Assembly: GCA_016219965.1 (NCBI GenBank)
Contig: JACRJM010000007.1
Location: 62,001 to 126,000 of the forward strand
Reading direction: 5' to 3'
Source of the DNA: Candidatus Schekmanbacteria bacterium
Lineage (GTDB): Bacteria; Schekmanbacteria; GWA2-38-11; J061
Length of the DNA stretch: 64,000 nucleotides
This document shows positions 35,647 to 45,836 of this stretch, piece after piece. Below the pieces are notes generated by a model. The model worked only from the letters and a program-made list of their open reading frames with translations, did no database searches and was not told the origin of the DNA. Position numbers and translations under genes: made by a program. Every line of letters begins with the position of its first letter. Positions within the stretch are counted from its first letter, which is position 1.

Positions 35647-37269
35647 TTAATTGATTACTGCCTTTTCAGTCTTTAAATCTCCCCAAAACTCTGTTACGAA
35701 TATATTTCTCGGCAAAGGTTTGTGGTCATATTTAGTGTTTAAATCATAAAATAAAACATAATTTCCAATTTGCTTTTTAAAATATTTAACACCATCTTTT
35801 TTTAACATAGATTCGAAACTATTCAGATATGTTTCTCGAATGCTATAAATATAAAAAGGATTTTTTAAGGACATTACATAATCAAAGTATTGTGGATATT
35901 TGTCCCTTCCCCAAAGCGGATAAATTATTATGGATTCGTTAGCTCTAAAAGTTATTTCATAAGCCAACCAGAAACTCGCATACCCTCCTTGTAGATTAAT
36001 TGATTTCAAATAGTTTATCAAGGGTTCCTTGTCGTCATGGAAATGTTTTACTGATAGATTTCTGTTAATAAGCTTAAATTCTTTATAATAGAAATTATAT
36101 TTTTCAATACCTAAACTCAATAAAATAATTGATAAAGTTACAATAGCAATCCATTTGTATTTTTTCTTTAGCTCAAAATAAAATATGCTTATAATAACTG
36201 GCAGAGAAGTATATATTGGTAGTAAAAGTCTTGTCCTTAGCTGTATGTCTGGATTGACTGGAGTAAGTATAAAAATAATTGGGACAAAGATGAATTGAAG
36301 GATAATTATAAACTCTTTTGAAACAGTGTTGTCGCTACCGACAAACAGGGACTTAAAATCTTTCCTGAAAAAATAAAAGCAAAAGGCAATTGATACAAAA
36401 ATAAGAAACAGATAAATATTCTCAAGAGATTGAATAAAGAAACTCTGTTTTTCCAGATACCCTGTCATGTAGGTAAAAAGCTTAAAAAACACAGGAATCT
36501 TTAAGGCAATCTGCCCTAAAGAAACATTCAAAGTTGAAGCTGTAATCGTATAGCTATTGTCAAATAACCTATAATAAAAAACTGGAGAAGCGCCAATCAG
36601 GAAGCCAAAGAAATAAAAAAGATAAGATGTTTTTAAATTTGATAAAAAATATTTTACATTATTAAATTTATATCTGCTGATAAGATATATGAACATTGGA
36701 ATGATGTAGTAAAAGATCATTTCATCTGTCCAATAGCAAAACCCCGTATAGATACCTAATAGAGTTATGTAATATTTCTTATTTTCTTCATTAGCTTCTG
36801 TGTATTTTAGGCAAAGAAAGAAAAATAGAGTTCCTAAAAAAAGATTGCCAATATGACTTCCTGCCTTTGAACTCCACATATTTAAGGCTGATGGTGCGCT
36901 TGCTGACAACAAAGCTGATAAGAAAGCTGTCTTTTTATCAAAAAGCATCTTTACAAGAAAATATTGGGATATAATAAAAAGAATGAAAAGAAGAAGAGGT
37001 GCAAGTTTTAAGGCAAATGGGTTGACTCCAAGTATGAGAAAAAAGAAAGATGCTATAAAAGCCTCAAAACTTCCCCAATATGCTTGTCCATAAAAGTATA
37101 TCGGGAAAGAACCTTGAAGGATATGCTTTGCCATAAGCCCCACAATCCCTTCATCTCCTGAGAAGGACCATGTAGGGTTTAGCAGGATAGGAATTTTAAG
37201 TATTAAAGCTATAATAAGGATAACAGTAATAGACGAGAGATCAGATAATTTGGAATAAGCGGATCTCAA
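35647..37269 (-). CDS. GT-C-type membrane glycosyltransferase (GT39-like)
   Basis: A 540-aa polytopic protein, roughly ten helices. The GT39-like first loop is SFSGDEGIVGLMAKHILQ, then FPIYFYGQAYWGSFEAF, a pattern I recognise in many bacterial dolichyl-phosphate-mannosyltransferase-like proteins. The donor is likely a polyprenyl-phosphate hexose. The start is TTG 37269, overlapping the upstream TGA as TTGA. The C-terminus (about 400-540) is soluble and includes YFDYVMSLKNPFYIYSIRE. Confidence 0.83.
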   Translation of the reverse strand: MRSAYSKLSDLSSITVILIIALILKIPILLNPTWSFSGDEGIVGLMAKHILQGSFPIYFYGQAYWGSFEAFIASFFFLILGVNPFALKLAPLLLFILFIISQYFLVKMLFDKKTAFLSALLSASAPSALNMWSSKAGSHIGNLFLGTLFFFLCLKYTEANEENKKYYITLLGIYTGFCYWTDEMIFYYIIPMFIYLISRYKFNNVKYFLSNLKTSYLFYFFGFLIGASPVFYYRLFDNSYTITASTLNVSLGQIALKIPVFFKLFTYMTGYLEKQSFFIQSLENIYLFLIFVSIAFCFYFFRKDFKSLFVGSDNTVSKEFIIILQFIFVPIIFILTPVNPDIQLRTRLLLPIYTSLPVIISIFYFELKKKYKWIAIVTLSIILLSLGIEKYNFYYKEFKLINRNLSVKHFHDDKEPLINYLKSINLQGGYASFWLAYEITFRANESIIIYPLWGRDKYPQYFDYVMSLKNPFYIYSIRETYLNSFESMLKKDGVKYFKKQIGNYVLFYDLNTKYDHKPLPRNIFVTEFWGDLKTEKAVIN

Positions 37270-38963
37270 TAAGTTACTCCGGCAGATAACGGGATAAGTT
37301 CAAATCTTTGTGTTTTTTCATTCTTACGATACAAATAATAACTCATGGAAGGAAAGTCATTCATCAATTCTATGTTTTTCCTGCCAAGATCCCTTGCGTA
37401 TATAACATCAGTATCTAATTCCGGTGAGTTATACTGGAATCCTATACTGTAATTAGTCGCCGATGTATCAATAAAAACCACTGCATTATGAATTTTAAGT
37501 TTTTCTACTGATTCATACAATTTTTTATCTACTCCAAAATAGTCAGAATATTCATTAAGAAGTTTTGGCAAAGAAAAGCTAATCATAAAAATAATGCTAA
37601 TTGAGATTATTAACATTATGGCAATTTCACAAGATTCTTTGCATATATAACTTTTTTCAGCCATTTTCTCAGGGATGCATAAAACTCCTCTTGCTGTCAG
37701 CAATACAAGAAAGGGCATAGAAGAATATAAGAATCTCGGACCGAAGGTCATATAGGGGAAATAATAAAAAAAATAGAATATTAAAAGAGAGATTGAACTT
37801 AAAATAAAAAGTTTATCCCAGTGATTTCTTTTATTTTTCAAAAAGAAAAATATAAATATAAATGTTAAGGATGGGATAGGCCATTCAAAGAGATATTTAT
37901 TTATGGCATAAAGGTTATTGAGAGTATTAAAAAATCCCTTGAGCGGAGTATGCTTTAAACCCTCAGAAGGGATTTCAACAAATCCAAAGAGATTGCTTTT
38001 ATTTTCATAGACATTGTAGCCAAACAGCAGAGGGTTTCCGTTAGTTAAATAATTATAAGTCAAAAGAACAAAAAACATCAGTGAAAATCCCAGAGCAATT
38101 GATATGAAGGCTTTCCAAAAGTTTTTATCTCTCAGAAAAATGTACAATAAATACACCATAAAGGGAAATCCTATAGCAACAACTTCCAGCGGTCTGATAT
38201 TCAGGGCAATTCCCAGAGCGAGTCCCGAAATAAATGCAGGGATAGGAGAAGAAGTTTTTATCATCTTAATAAAATACAGTACAAAAAGCAGGATAAAAAA
38301 CATGGTTGATGCATGGTTCATATACTCTGAGGACATGAAGATTAGAAAGGGAGAAGCAGTGAAAAGAAGAAGGCTTAAGTTTGATGTTTTCAAATCATAA
38401 ACTTCTTTGCCTATTTTATAAAGAACAATTGCTGAAATAGCCCCGAAAATTGGATTAATTAACCATGGAGCATTGAACAAAAGTCCAAGCATCAAGAAAA
38501 AGGAATGGGCCGGTGGATACTGCGAATACCATTTATTATTATCTATTATATAAAGGAAACGGAAAAAATCCTTATGAACTGGAGGTGATGTATATAAGTT
38601 GCCGGATAAAAATATTTTAGCCTGAAACAATTGGCAAATACTATCCTGAATATGGGGAATATGCTCAAAAATCAATAAAGAGATTAGGTTACTGGAAAGG
38701 AAAATAATGACTATTGACACAAGTATGATGTAACGAGATTGAAAATATTCTTTTAGAATCTTTGAAAGAAATAATGGATATTTATCTTTTGGGAACTTTG
38801 AAAGTACTATAAATAATAAAACAAGAGCAGTAGAGCCAAGAACAAATTGCTTAGGAGTTCTTTCCATCCATGAGTAAAGGTAGCTTTTATCCTTTGATAG
38901 GAAAATGCTGAATGGAAAAATAGATATAATAAAAATACAAAACGAAATCCCTTTTGTAATCAT
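37266..38963 (-). CDS. GT-C-type membrane glycosyltransferase
   Basis: A 565-aa polytopic protein with about twelve helices. The first loop has HIPHIQDSICQLFQAKIF, with aspartate in the GT-C position, and WYSQYPPAHSFFLMLGLLF; GLALGIALNIRPLEVVAIG follows mid-protein. The C-terminal soluble part is short (about 480-565) and contains VVFIDTSATNYSIGFQYN. It overlaps the next gene by 4 nt (TTGA) and follows the spermidine-synthase-like gene by 16 nt, so 41394-33616 is one minus-strand unit. Confidence 0.82.
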   Translation of the reverse strand: MITKGISFCIFIISIFPFSIFLSKDKSYLYSWMERTPKQFVLGSTALVLLFIVLSKFPKDKYPLFLSKILKEYFQSRYIILVSIVIIFLSSNLISLLIFEHIPHIQDSICQLFQAKIFLSGNLYTSPPVHKDFFRFLYIIDNNKWYSQYPPAHSFFLMLGLLFNAPWLINPIFGAISAIVLYKIGKEVYDLKTSNLSLLLFTASPFLIFMSSEYMNHASTMFFILLFVLYFIKMIKTSSPIPAFISGLALGIALNIRPLEVVAIGFPFMVYLLYIFLRDKNFWKAFISIALGFSLMFFVLLTYNYLTNGNPLLFGYNVYENKSNLFGFVEIPSEGLKHTPLKGFFNTLNNLYAINKYLFEWPIPSLTFIFIFFFLKNKRNHWDKLFILSSISLLIFYFFYYFPYMTFGPRFLYSSMPFLVLLTARGVLCIPEKMAEKSYICKESCEIAIMLIISISIIFMISFSLPKLLNEYSDYFGVDKKLYESVEKLKIHNAVVFIDTSATNYSIGFQYNSPELDTDVIYARDLGRKNIELMNDFPSMSYYLYRKNEKTQRFELIPLSAGVTY

Positions 38964-38979
38964 TTTTTAAATATTAGGC

Positions 38980-41394
38980 TTAGGTTGGCTGAGATTTATA
39001 AAATCTTACTAATAAGATTGAAATAACGTATGTAACTGCACCAAAGATTAACGCTAAAGAAAAGCCATAAATAATTGCAACTGTCGTTGATAAAATGGTT
39101 GCAAGAACTGAAGTAGCTCCGTTAATCCCCCATACCCACGGTATGATTTCAGGAGAATCATTTTCTAATAGTTTTATCCCTAAAGGGAATGGCATTCCCA
39201 TAAAAAATCCTAAGGGAGCTAATAATCCAACAGTTATGATTATTTTATAGAGTATATCTATCCCCAGGAAATATCCCATTATTTTAGGAAGTATGAATAT
39301 GTAAAGCAATACTATCAGCACTACTGACATCAGAATTATTTGTAGTTTATTTTTGATGGCTATTTTATTAAAATATTCTGTTGAGAAGCTTCCCAAACTG
39401 CTAAAAAGAAGAAGGGAAAAAAGAAAAACTGAAAAAGAGTATAAAGGGTGTCCGAGAAAGAGTATAAACTGCTGAATCAGGGAGATTTCAATCATCATGA
39501 ATCCCAAACCTAAACAGGCAAAATACAAGAGTAGCCTTACCTTCCCTTTGAATTTTTTTATTTCATTCTTCTTAAAAAGCAGAAGCGGTCCAAATATAAA
39601 TATTATGGATAGAATAGTAATAATGATTAACAGTGTCCCAAGAACCGTAACAGCTCTCAAATGAATTGACATCATCCCCTGAGATAAATTTAACTTATAA
39701 AAGTTTTTGATTTTTAGCATATGGAAGAAAAATGGCCTGTCATCTGTTGGCGGAGATATGTCAATGGGAAATGAGTCAAAAAAACTATTCAAATTCTTAG
39801 CATAAATAAGATTTTTAAAACTTTCTTCATTGCAAGTTCTCGGCGTATAGACTATTTCAAATCCTAATTTACTACAAAGGTCTTCAATTACATTTATTTC
39901 TTCATCTCCAAATGCTGATTTTTTCATTATAAATGTGGCTACACCATCAGGGACTCCTTCGAAGTTCATAAAATGGGATTTTTTAACAACCATTATATGT
40001 TTTGATGGATCTTTAACACCTGCATCCTCTAAAGTTTTCAGTCCTAAGGAAACTAACCTAAGAGTTTCTCCCGGTAGTCCGGTGAAAAACCACCTTGACA
40101 TGGTTAAAACACCATTTTCTGCAAGATGGTCATAATAAGAAGCAAAAGCCTCTTTGGTGTAAAGATTATTTTCAGTTAATATAAAGGCGCCTGCAGAGAT
40201 TGCAGCCCATGAATCCACAAGGGACAATTGTATTAAATCGTAATTGTCCTGGCTTCTTGAAATATAACTTCTCCCTTCATCTTTTATTATTTCTACTTCT
40301 TTTCTGTTATAAAGATTACCAGTAAACTCCTTATATCTGTTTTTTACGACATCAATAATATTAGGATTAATTTCAACACCTGTTATTTTCTTTGATCCAA
40401 AAGAGAAAGCAGTTAAGACGTCTCTTCCCCCACCTGGTCCTATTATTAAAACCTTTGGATTTTGTTTTAAGTAATACGCTAAAGCCGTTATATCATAAGA
40501 AAGGAATTTAATTTTTTCAATGTCTCCATCAAACTCAACAATTGGAGTCCCCGCAGAGGCATCCTGTTCTATCCACATCTCTTTTGGTTTAAAACCTTTA
40601 AACGTATTGCTCAGTCCCCAGCCAAAAGGCTTGTTAGTTTCTCCTTCAAAAGGAAAAGATGAGTACACAGTTATCCTTGCAAGTGGATTCCACTTCTCAT
40701 AGATGTAACCATATTCTTTATAGGCTTTTGTATATTTAATCTTGAGAGGGTTTTCAATAATACCATAGATTAAAAAACTGATAGAAAAAACAGTTAGTCC
40801 TATGGATAACAAAAATAACCTTTTATTATCTGATGCAGAGCAGAAAAACACAGAAGCAATAGATCCCAAGAGGGCTACAAAAATAATCGCGTTGGGAGCA
40901 CTAATGTATGAAAGAATTGGTATTAATGATATGCATCCTAGGCTTGCCCCTAAAAGGTCAGAGAAATAAAGCTTGCTTATATGCTTGAAGTTGGAGGCAA
41001 AAGTCAAAGATACAATTAAACCGCTTATGAAAAAGGGAATGGAAATTATAAAGTAGATTATTAAAAACATAAAAAAAGTCTTTGTGTCGAATTTCAAAGA
41101 AAAAGGCAAGTTGATATAAACTATGAAGGATATTAAAAGCGATACAGGAAACATAAGGGATGATAAAGCTAAAAATTCTGGTGTTCTCTCATTGATTAAA
41201 CGGTCTTTTAAGATATATATAATAATTCCACTGCAACTCATTCCAAAGAGTGCCAAGGATATAGCCATGAAGGCAAAATGATACCACATTGTAACGGAGA
41301 AGATTCTGCTTAAAGTTACTTCTAAGAAAAGAGTTGAAAAACAGATAAGGAAAATCCCGAAAAGTATTTTTTTAAGGGGCTTTTCAGTATTCAT
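38980..41394 (-). CDS. Membrane-embedded spermidine-synthase-like protein (paralogue 1)
   Basis: An 804-aa protein. N-terminal block of about six helices (10-215), then a spermidine-synthase-type Rossmann domain (about 230-540), then about six to seven helices to the end. The SAM-binding-type loop is VLIIGPGGGRDVLTAF (315-330), followed by the acidic E341 in GVEINPN and IKDEGRSYI. The DP-x-GP active-site segment of soluble SpeE is absent; the region reads LVDSWAAISAGAFILTENNLY. It may be a membrane aminopropyl- or methyl-transferase for a lipid or glycan. First in a minus-strand run. Confidence 0.8.
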   Translation of the reverse strand: MNTEKPLKKILFGIFLICFSTLFLEVTLSRIFSVTMWYHFAFMAISLALFGMSCSGIIIYILKDRLINERTPEFLALSSLMFPVSLLISFIVYINLPFSLKFDTKTFFMFLIIYFIISIPFFISGLIVSLTFASNFKHISKLYFSDLLGASLGCISLIPILSYISAPNAIIFVALLGSIASVFFCSASDNKRLFLLSIGLTVFSISFLIYGIIENPLKIKYTKAYKEYGYIYEKWNPLARITVYSSFPFEGETNKPFGWGLSNTFKGFKPKEMWIEQDASAGTPIVEFDGDIEKIKFLSYDITALAYYLKQNPKVLIIGPGGGRDVLTAFSFGSKKITGVEINPNIIDVVKNRYKEFTGNLYNRKEVEIIKDEGRSYISRSQDNYDLIQLSLVDSWAAISAGAFILTENNLYTKEAFASYYDHLAENGVLTMSRWFFTGLPGETLRLVSLGLKTLEDAGVKDPSKHIMVVKKSHFMNFEGVPDGVATFIMKKSAFGDEEINVIEDLCSKLGFEIVYTPRTCNEESFKNLIYAKNLNSFFDSFPIDISPPTDDRPFFFHMLKIKNFYKLNLSQGMMSIHLRAVTVLGTLLIIITILSIIFIFGPLLLFKKNEIKKFKGKVRLLLYFACLGLGFMMIEISLIQQFILFLGHPLYSFSVFLFSLLLFSSLGSFSTEYFNKIAIKNKLQIILMSVVLIVLLYIFILPKIMGYFLGIDILYKIIITVGLLAPLGFFMGMPFPLGIKLLENDSPEIIPWVWGINGATSVLATILSTTVAIIYGFSLALIFGAVTYVISILLVRFYKSQPT

Positions 41395-41824
41395 TTATTC
41401 TGGTATTTCTTTTCAAATTGTAAGTTACCTTCTTTTATGTTAGATTTTTAACATAAATGGACGTTCGTTTATTCATAATGAATTTTTCTACTTTAATTTT
41501 GTTATCCTTTTATCTGTTGCCTATATATTTATTCATTTTCATACACGGAGAACGCAATTAGATTTTATCATAAAGAAATTATAAATCATAGAAATAATCC
41601 AAATGTCCTTGTATTTATCTTACCAAAAACATTTTTTTTCCTGTTAGCTATCATCTACGATATATCTGGTTTTTTAAGAGTCCTAACAAATTGAATCACT
41701 TTATTAATTTGACAAAAACCAAGAGGATTTTTAGAAAAATAATAATTGATGAACAGACCAAAGAAGGTCTAAAAACCCTTGCTTATATCCAGTAAAAATA
41801 TTTATCATACAATTGGTTCTTATA
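41395..41824. other. Intergenic region with coding debris
   Basis: Divergent gap of 430 nt without a credible gene. An uninterrupted plus-strand frame of 57 codons at 41521-41691, ending at TGA 41692-41694, reads FILPKTFFFLLAIIYDISGF in its second half, a membrane-helix-like tail. A neighbouring frame reads TKTKRIFRKIIIDEQTKEGL up to a stop near 41796. Neither has a start codon or ribosome site in a sensible place; they may be the decayed 3' end of a membrane or GT gene. TTGACA occurs at 41709-41714 but without a good -10. Confidence 0.4.
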
Positions 41825-43438
41825 ATGAATACCTATAAAAAATATCTCTTAATTTTATGCTGCCAAATTATTATTCTGTTTGTTTTCATATATAAAACGG
41901 ATTTATATGAAAATGCAGGCTTCCCTCTTGATGACGCATGGATTCATCAAAGCATTGCAAAAAATTTAGGAGAGCACTTTGAACTTTCATTTAACCGGGG
42001 GGAATTAACAACCGGTTCAACCAGTTTACTGTGGACAGTTATCCTTGCTCTAAACTTTGCATTTTTTAAAGTAAATCCTGTGTATTATACATTAGCAATT
42101 AACATCCTACTATATTTCCTCACAGGGTTTTTTCTATATAAATTACTTAAAGAAGAAACAGATGAGTTAACTACATGTATCATTGTAATTCTATTTTCAA
42201 TTACCGGTAATGTACTTTTTTTTATGCTCTCCGGAATGGAAGTATTTTTATTTTATTTTCTTTCAATTGCTTCAATTTATTTTTTTTCAGAGAAAAAATA
42301 TATTATCACCGGTTTATTTTGTGGGTTCTTAGCATTAACCAGACCTGAAGGATTAGGTCTCTTTCTCATCTTAACAATAATAGGAATATACAACCTAATT
42401 AATAAAAAAGAAGAGAAAGGAATAATATTTTTAATTATACTCCCTGCAATTTTTTTTGGCATATCTGCGTCTATAAATTATTATATAAGCGGCAGTTTTC
42501 TCCAGAGTACATTTATTGGGAGGAGATGGCTCTATGAATTGCATGATAAATCTTTTTATTTGGATTTAAACAGGGCATGGGAATTTATATGTGCATGGTA
42601 TTTCAGGATAAAGCAATATACCTTTGGAATCAATGAATCAGGAAGTTTGCTGAAAAACTTATTTATAAATGGAGAAAATTATCTTCTTTTTTTCTTCCTT
42701 CTGATCGGATTTTCAGGAATTATAAAAGACGGATTATTCAGCAAAGGGTCTAAAAAAAAAGGAAGTATCTTTCTTCTATTCATATGGTCTTTAGGATTAA
42801 ACTTATTATATATTATTTTTCTTCCTGCTTTGGGGCATGCAGGCAGATACCAGCCCCTAAATTACCTTCTCCTGTCCCTATCTATGATTTTGGGAGCCAA
42901 ATTTACAATTGAATGGCTTATTAAGAAGCGGAAAATTCATACAGCAGCAATGTCATTTGTATCCTTAATATTAACGTTTATTTTTTTGAATAACTCTTTA
43001 TTCTGGTCAGACGTAACAAAGGTTAGCATATTCCATATCAACAATACTCACAGGGAAATGGCATTATATTTAAAAAAATATATTCCCGCAGATGAAAAGG
43101 TTGCAGCCTTTGATATAGGTGCCATTAAATATTTTTCGAATCATAATATCGTTGACCTCGGAGGATTGATAGATAGATGCTTTATACCCTATCTATTATC
43201 AGGAAATCCAGCTCCATATCTGAAGAGCAAGGGTGTTAAATATATTGTACTGCCCTACCTGTATAACGAGAAAACAGAAATAGGTTGGAGATTAGGCCTT
43301 TTCAAAGAAAGTAGTAAAATTAAATTAATAAAAATGAAAGAGTTTGGAACAACAAAGGAGATCTGGGAATCAGGAATAGATGCTCTATATCATGCTGATC
43401 CAAAACAAGTGTTATTAAAAATAGAATATTCTAATTAG
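41825..43438 (+). CDS. GT-C-type membrane glycosyltransferase
   Basis: A 537-aa polytopic protein with about ten helices. The first loop has the acidic pair in FPLDDAWIHQSIAKNL and the TTGSTSLLWTVIL segment; GFLALTRPEGLGLFLIL is the mid-protein signature. The soluble end holds EKVAAFDIGAIKYFSN and HNIVDLGGL, shared in plan with 31858. ATG 41825 is preferred over TTG 41813. It is a single-gene unit enclosed between the two spermidine-synthase-like genes and overlaps the second one tail-to-tail by 8 nt. Confidence 0.82.
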   Translation: MNTYKKYLLILCCQIIILFVFIYKTDLYENAGFPLDDAWIHQSIAKNLGEHFELSFNRGELTTGSTSLLWTVILALNFAFFKVNPVYYTLAINILLYFLTGFFLYKLLKEETDELTTCIIVILFSITGNVLFFMLSGMEVFLFYFLSIASIYFFSEKKYIITGLFCGFLALTRPEGLGLFLILTIIGIYNLINKKEEKGIIFLIILPAIFFGISASINYYISGSFLQSTFIGRRWLYELHDKSFYLDLNRAWEFICAWYFRIKQYTFGINESGSLLKNLFINGENYLLFFFLLIGFSGIIKDGLFSKGSKKKGSIFLLFIWSLGLNLLYIIFLPALGHAGRYQPLNYLLLSLSMILGAKFTIEWLIKKRKIHTAAMSFVSLILTFIFLNNSLFWSDVTKVSIFHINNTHREMALYLKKYIPADEKVAAFDIGAIKYFSNHNIVDLGGLIDRCFIPYLLSGNPAPYLKSKGVKYIVLPYLYNEKTEIGWRLGLFKESSKIKLIKMKEFGTTKEIWESGIDALYHADPKQVLLKIEYSN

Positions 43439-45836
43439 CTCTCAAAATATTTTTACTGAACAACAACATTCCTGCCATTCCCAAAAGATAAATTATAGCC
43501 GCTATGTAAAAAACTGCATTGAATCCAAGGTTCATTGCTATAAAAGGCGCAAGAATTGCACCGATTACTGATGCACTTGCATTGATTCCCCAAGCCCAGG
43601 GAACAAAGTCATCATATTTTTTGCCAACTATTTTTAGACCTGTTGGGAATGGGATTCCCATTAAAAACCCCGAAGGGAACAGAACCAAAGCTGTTATTAA
43701 AGAGCGCACTAAAAATGAATAACTAAGGAAGGTATTAAATATTTTCCCAAGAAAAAGTATATAACCTAAAATAAATATAGAAAGCAAAACTATAGGAATT
43801 ATTATTAACGACTTGCAAATCTCAAATTTTTTAGAATACAGGCTCCCTACGCCTGAGGCTATAAGAAGGATAAGAAGTGTAATAGCAATAGAAAAAGATG
43901 GATGACCTAAAAACAAAATAGCTTTTTGCAGAAAAGCAATTTCTATAAACATATATCCTGCGCCTAATCCCAGAAAATAGATAATTATAGAGATATTGTC
44001 TTTAATTTGGAGCCCATCCTTTTTTAAAATATATAAAGGGAGAAGGATAAAGAGCAATGTAAGCATAGTTAAGACCGCCAGCATTCTTAAGAAAGTGTTA
44101 AAGATTGGGGTATGAGAACCCCATTTGTCTTGAACAAAGAAAAAGGGAGATGTATCTGAAACCGGCGAAATATTTTTTGGATAAGATTTAATAAATTCTT
44201 CTGATTTTCCTACAGACCAATCTTTATAATAGCGGAGATAATCATTTTCTATAGTCGAGTGTGGTTTATATAGAACTTTATTTTCACTAAAAAAAGATTT
44301 AGGATATTCTCCACCCCAAAGCTTATAAAATAAAGGGAAATATATCCCATACATCTCCTTCGTGAAATGGCTTTCCACCATATCAATTTCATCATTTGTG
44401 AATGGAGTATTTTTAATCATTATATTGACAAATCCACAGCTTTCAGAAACGATTAGATGTCCTTCCGGATTATTGATTCCTAAGTCTTTTAATACATCGA
44501 ATGCCATAACGAACAGGCGGATTCCTGCACCCCAATTAGGGTATGTGATAGAAATAACTCCATTATCTTTTAGATGGGCGAAATAATTTCTTAAAGCTTC
44601 TGTAGTATACAAGTAACTTTCAGATAGGTTCTGAGTCCCGCCAAAAGAAGCAATATATGTATCAACTCCGGTTAATTGAATTATGTCATATTTTTCTCTG
44701 GAAAGTTTTGTAAAATGTCTTCCTTCAGCATGAAATATATTAACGTTATTTCTTTCATAAGGACGTCCTGCAAAATCCTTAAAATTGTTTTTGACAATTT
44801 CTATCATCCGTTTGTTAATCTCAACTCCCGTTATTTTCTTTGATTTAAAATGTAACGCAGTTGCAACATCAGGACCTCCTCCTATGCCAATAATTAAAAC
44901 TTCCGGTTCATTTTTTATCCAGTAAGGAATCCCAAGTATGGTCTGATCTGTGAAATCTGCTTTATCAAAATCTTTATTAAAGTTAAGGATAATTGAAGGG
45001 GCATCGCCATCTTGAAAAACCATCTTATACGCTATTTTTTCAGGTAAATAGATATAGTCATCTTTCAAATATGCAACGTCAACTCGAGCTATTGGATCCC
45101 ATTTCTGATATTCATGTTTTCTCTCAGGATGAAATCTATTCATCTGTTTTAGTTCTTTTGTTACAATAGGAACAATTTTATCGTAGAAAATTGAATTTTG
45201 CATAGTGAGGGCCACTACTATCGTGTAAATAGCAATGAGCAGAGAATATTTTTTGGAAAGCTTAAATGAAAATATCAGTGCGACAAGGCTTGCAGTTATA
45301 GAGACAATGAATAAATTAGTTTCTCCGCTAAAATCCGTCAAAGTTTTTAAAATTACAACGCTTCCAATTCCTGAGCCAACAAGGTTTACAAAGTAAAGCT
45401 TATTAATTTCTTTTACCCATAGTGACAGTATCAGGGATACACAAAGCCCGGCAAAAAAGAATGGAAGTCCGAGGATAACTGAAAGAAAAGTAAGCAATCC
45501 AAAACTTTCATGACTGCTTACCTGGTTAAAAATAGGGATAGCAGCAAAAAACAAAAGTATACTCAAAGAAAATCCAATCGAGCTACCTACAAGACTTTCG
45601 AACACTCTTTTTCTAAAAAAAGAATGAAATACAGAAATACACGCCCCGCTTGCACCAAAACCAAGCAACGCCAGGCTTATAACAAAATAGACAGATAACG
45701 GCCATAGAAGTATTGAAGCAATTCTTGTCTGTAATATTTCTAATGTTAAAGTAGCTACTGAGAGAAGAAAGAGTCCTAAATACAGGGATATATCTGCCTT
45801 GAATTGTCTGTCCTTAATATTTTCCATAGTTTCCAT
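43431..45836 (-). CDS. Membrane-embedded spermidine-synthase-like protein (paralogue 2)
   Basis: An 801-aa paralogue of the protein at 38980: about six N-terminal helices, a spermidine-synthase-type domain with VLIIGIGGGPDVATAL, GVEINKRMIEIVKN and FHAEGRHFTKL, then about six to seven helices. The equivalent of the catalytic segment reads LTGVDTYIASFGGTQNLSES, again without DP-x-GP. Related phrases occur at the same places in both proteins (for example MGIPFPTGLKI here and MGMPFPLGIKL in the first). Start ATG 45836; ATG 45827 is an alternative with GGAAACT just upstream. Confidence 0.8.
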   Translation of the reverse strand: METMENIKDRQFKADISLYLGLFLLSVATLTLEILQTRIASILLWPLSVYFVISLALLGFGASGACISVFHSFFRKRVFESLVGSSIGFSLSILLFFAAIPIFNQVSSHESFGLLTFLSVILGLPFFFAGLCVSLILSLWVKEINKLYFVNLVGSGIGSVVILKTLTDFSGETNLFIVSITASLVALIFSFKLSKKYSLLIAIYTIVVALTMQNSIFYDKIVPIVTKELKQMNRFHPERKHEYQKWDPIARVDVAYLKDDYIYLPEKIAYKMVFQDGDAPSIILNFNKDFDKADFTDQTILGIPYWIKNEPEVLIIGIGGGPDVATALHFKSKKITGVEINKRMIEIVKNNFKDFAGRPYERNNVNIFHAEGRHFTKLSREKYDIIQLTGVDTYIASFGGTQNLSESYLYTTEALRNYFAHLKDNGVISITYPNWGAGIRLFVMAFDVLKDLGINNPEGHLIVSESCGFVNIMIKNTPFTNDEIDMVESHFTKEMYGIYFPLFYKLWGGEYPKSFFSENKVLYKPHSTIENDYLRYYKDWSVGKSEEFIKSYPKNISPVSDTSPFFFVQDKWGSHTPIFNTFLRMLAVLTMLTLLFILLPLYILKKDGLQIKDNISIIIYFLGLGAGYMFIEIAFLQKAILFLGHPSFSIAITLLILLIASGVGSLYSKKFEICKSLIIIPIVLLSIFILGYILFLGKIFNTFLSYSFLVRSLITALVLFPSGFLMGIPFPTGLKIVGKKYDDFVPWAWGINASASVIGAILAPFIAMNLGFNAVFYIAAIIYLLGMAGMLLFSKNILRAN

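Noticed and set aside
41709-41734. TTGACA as promoter for the gene at 41825
   Set aside because: No acceptable -10 box at a normal distance.
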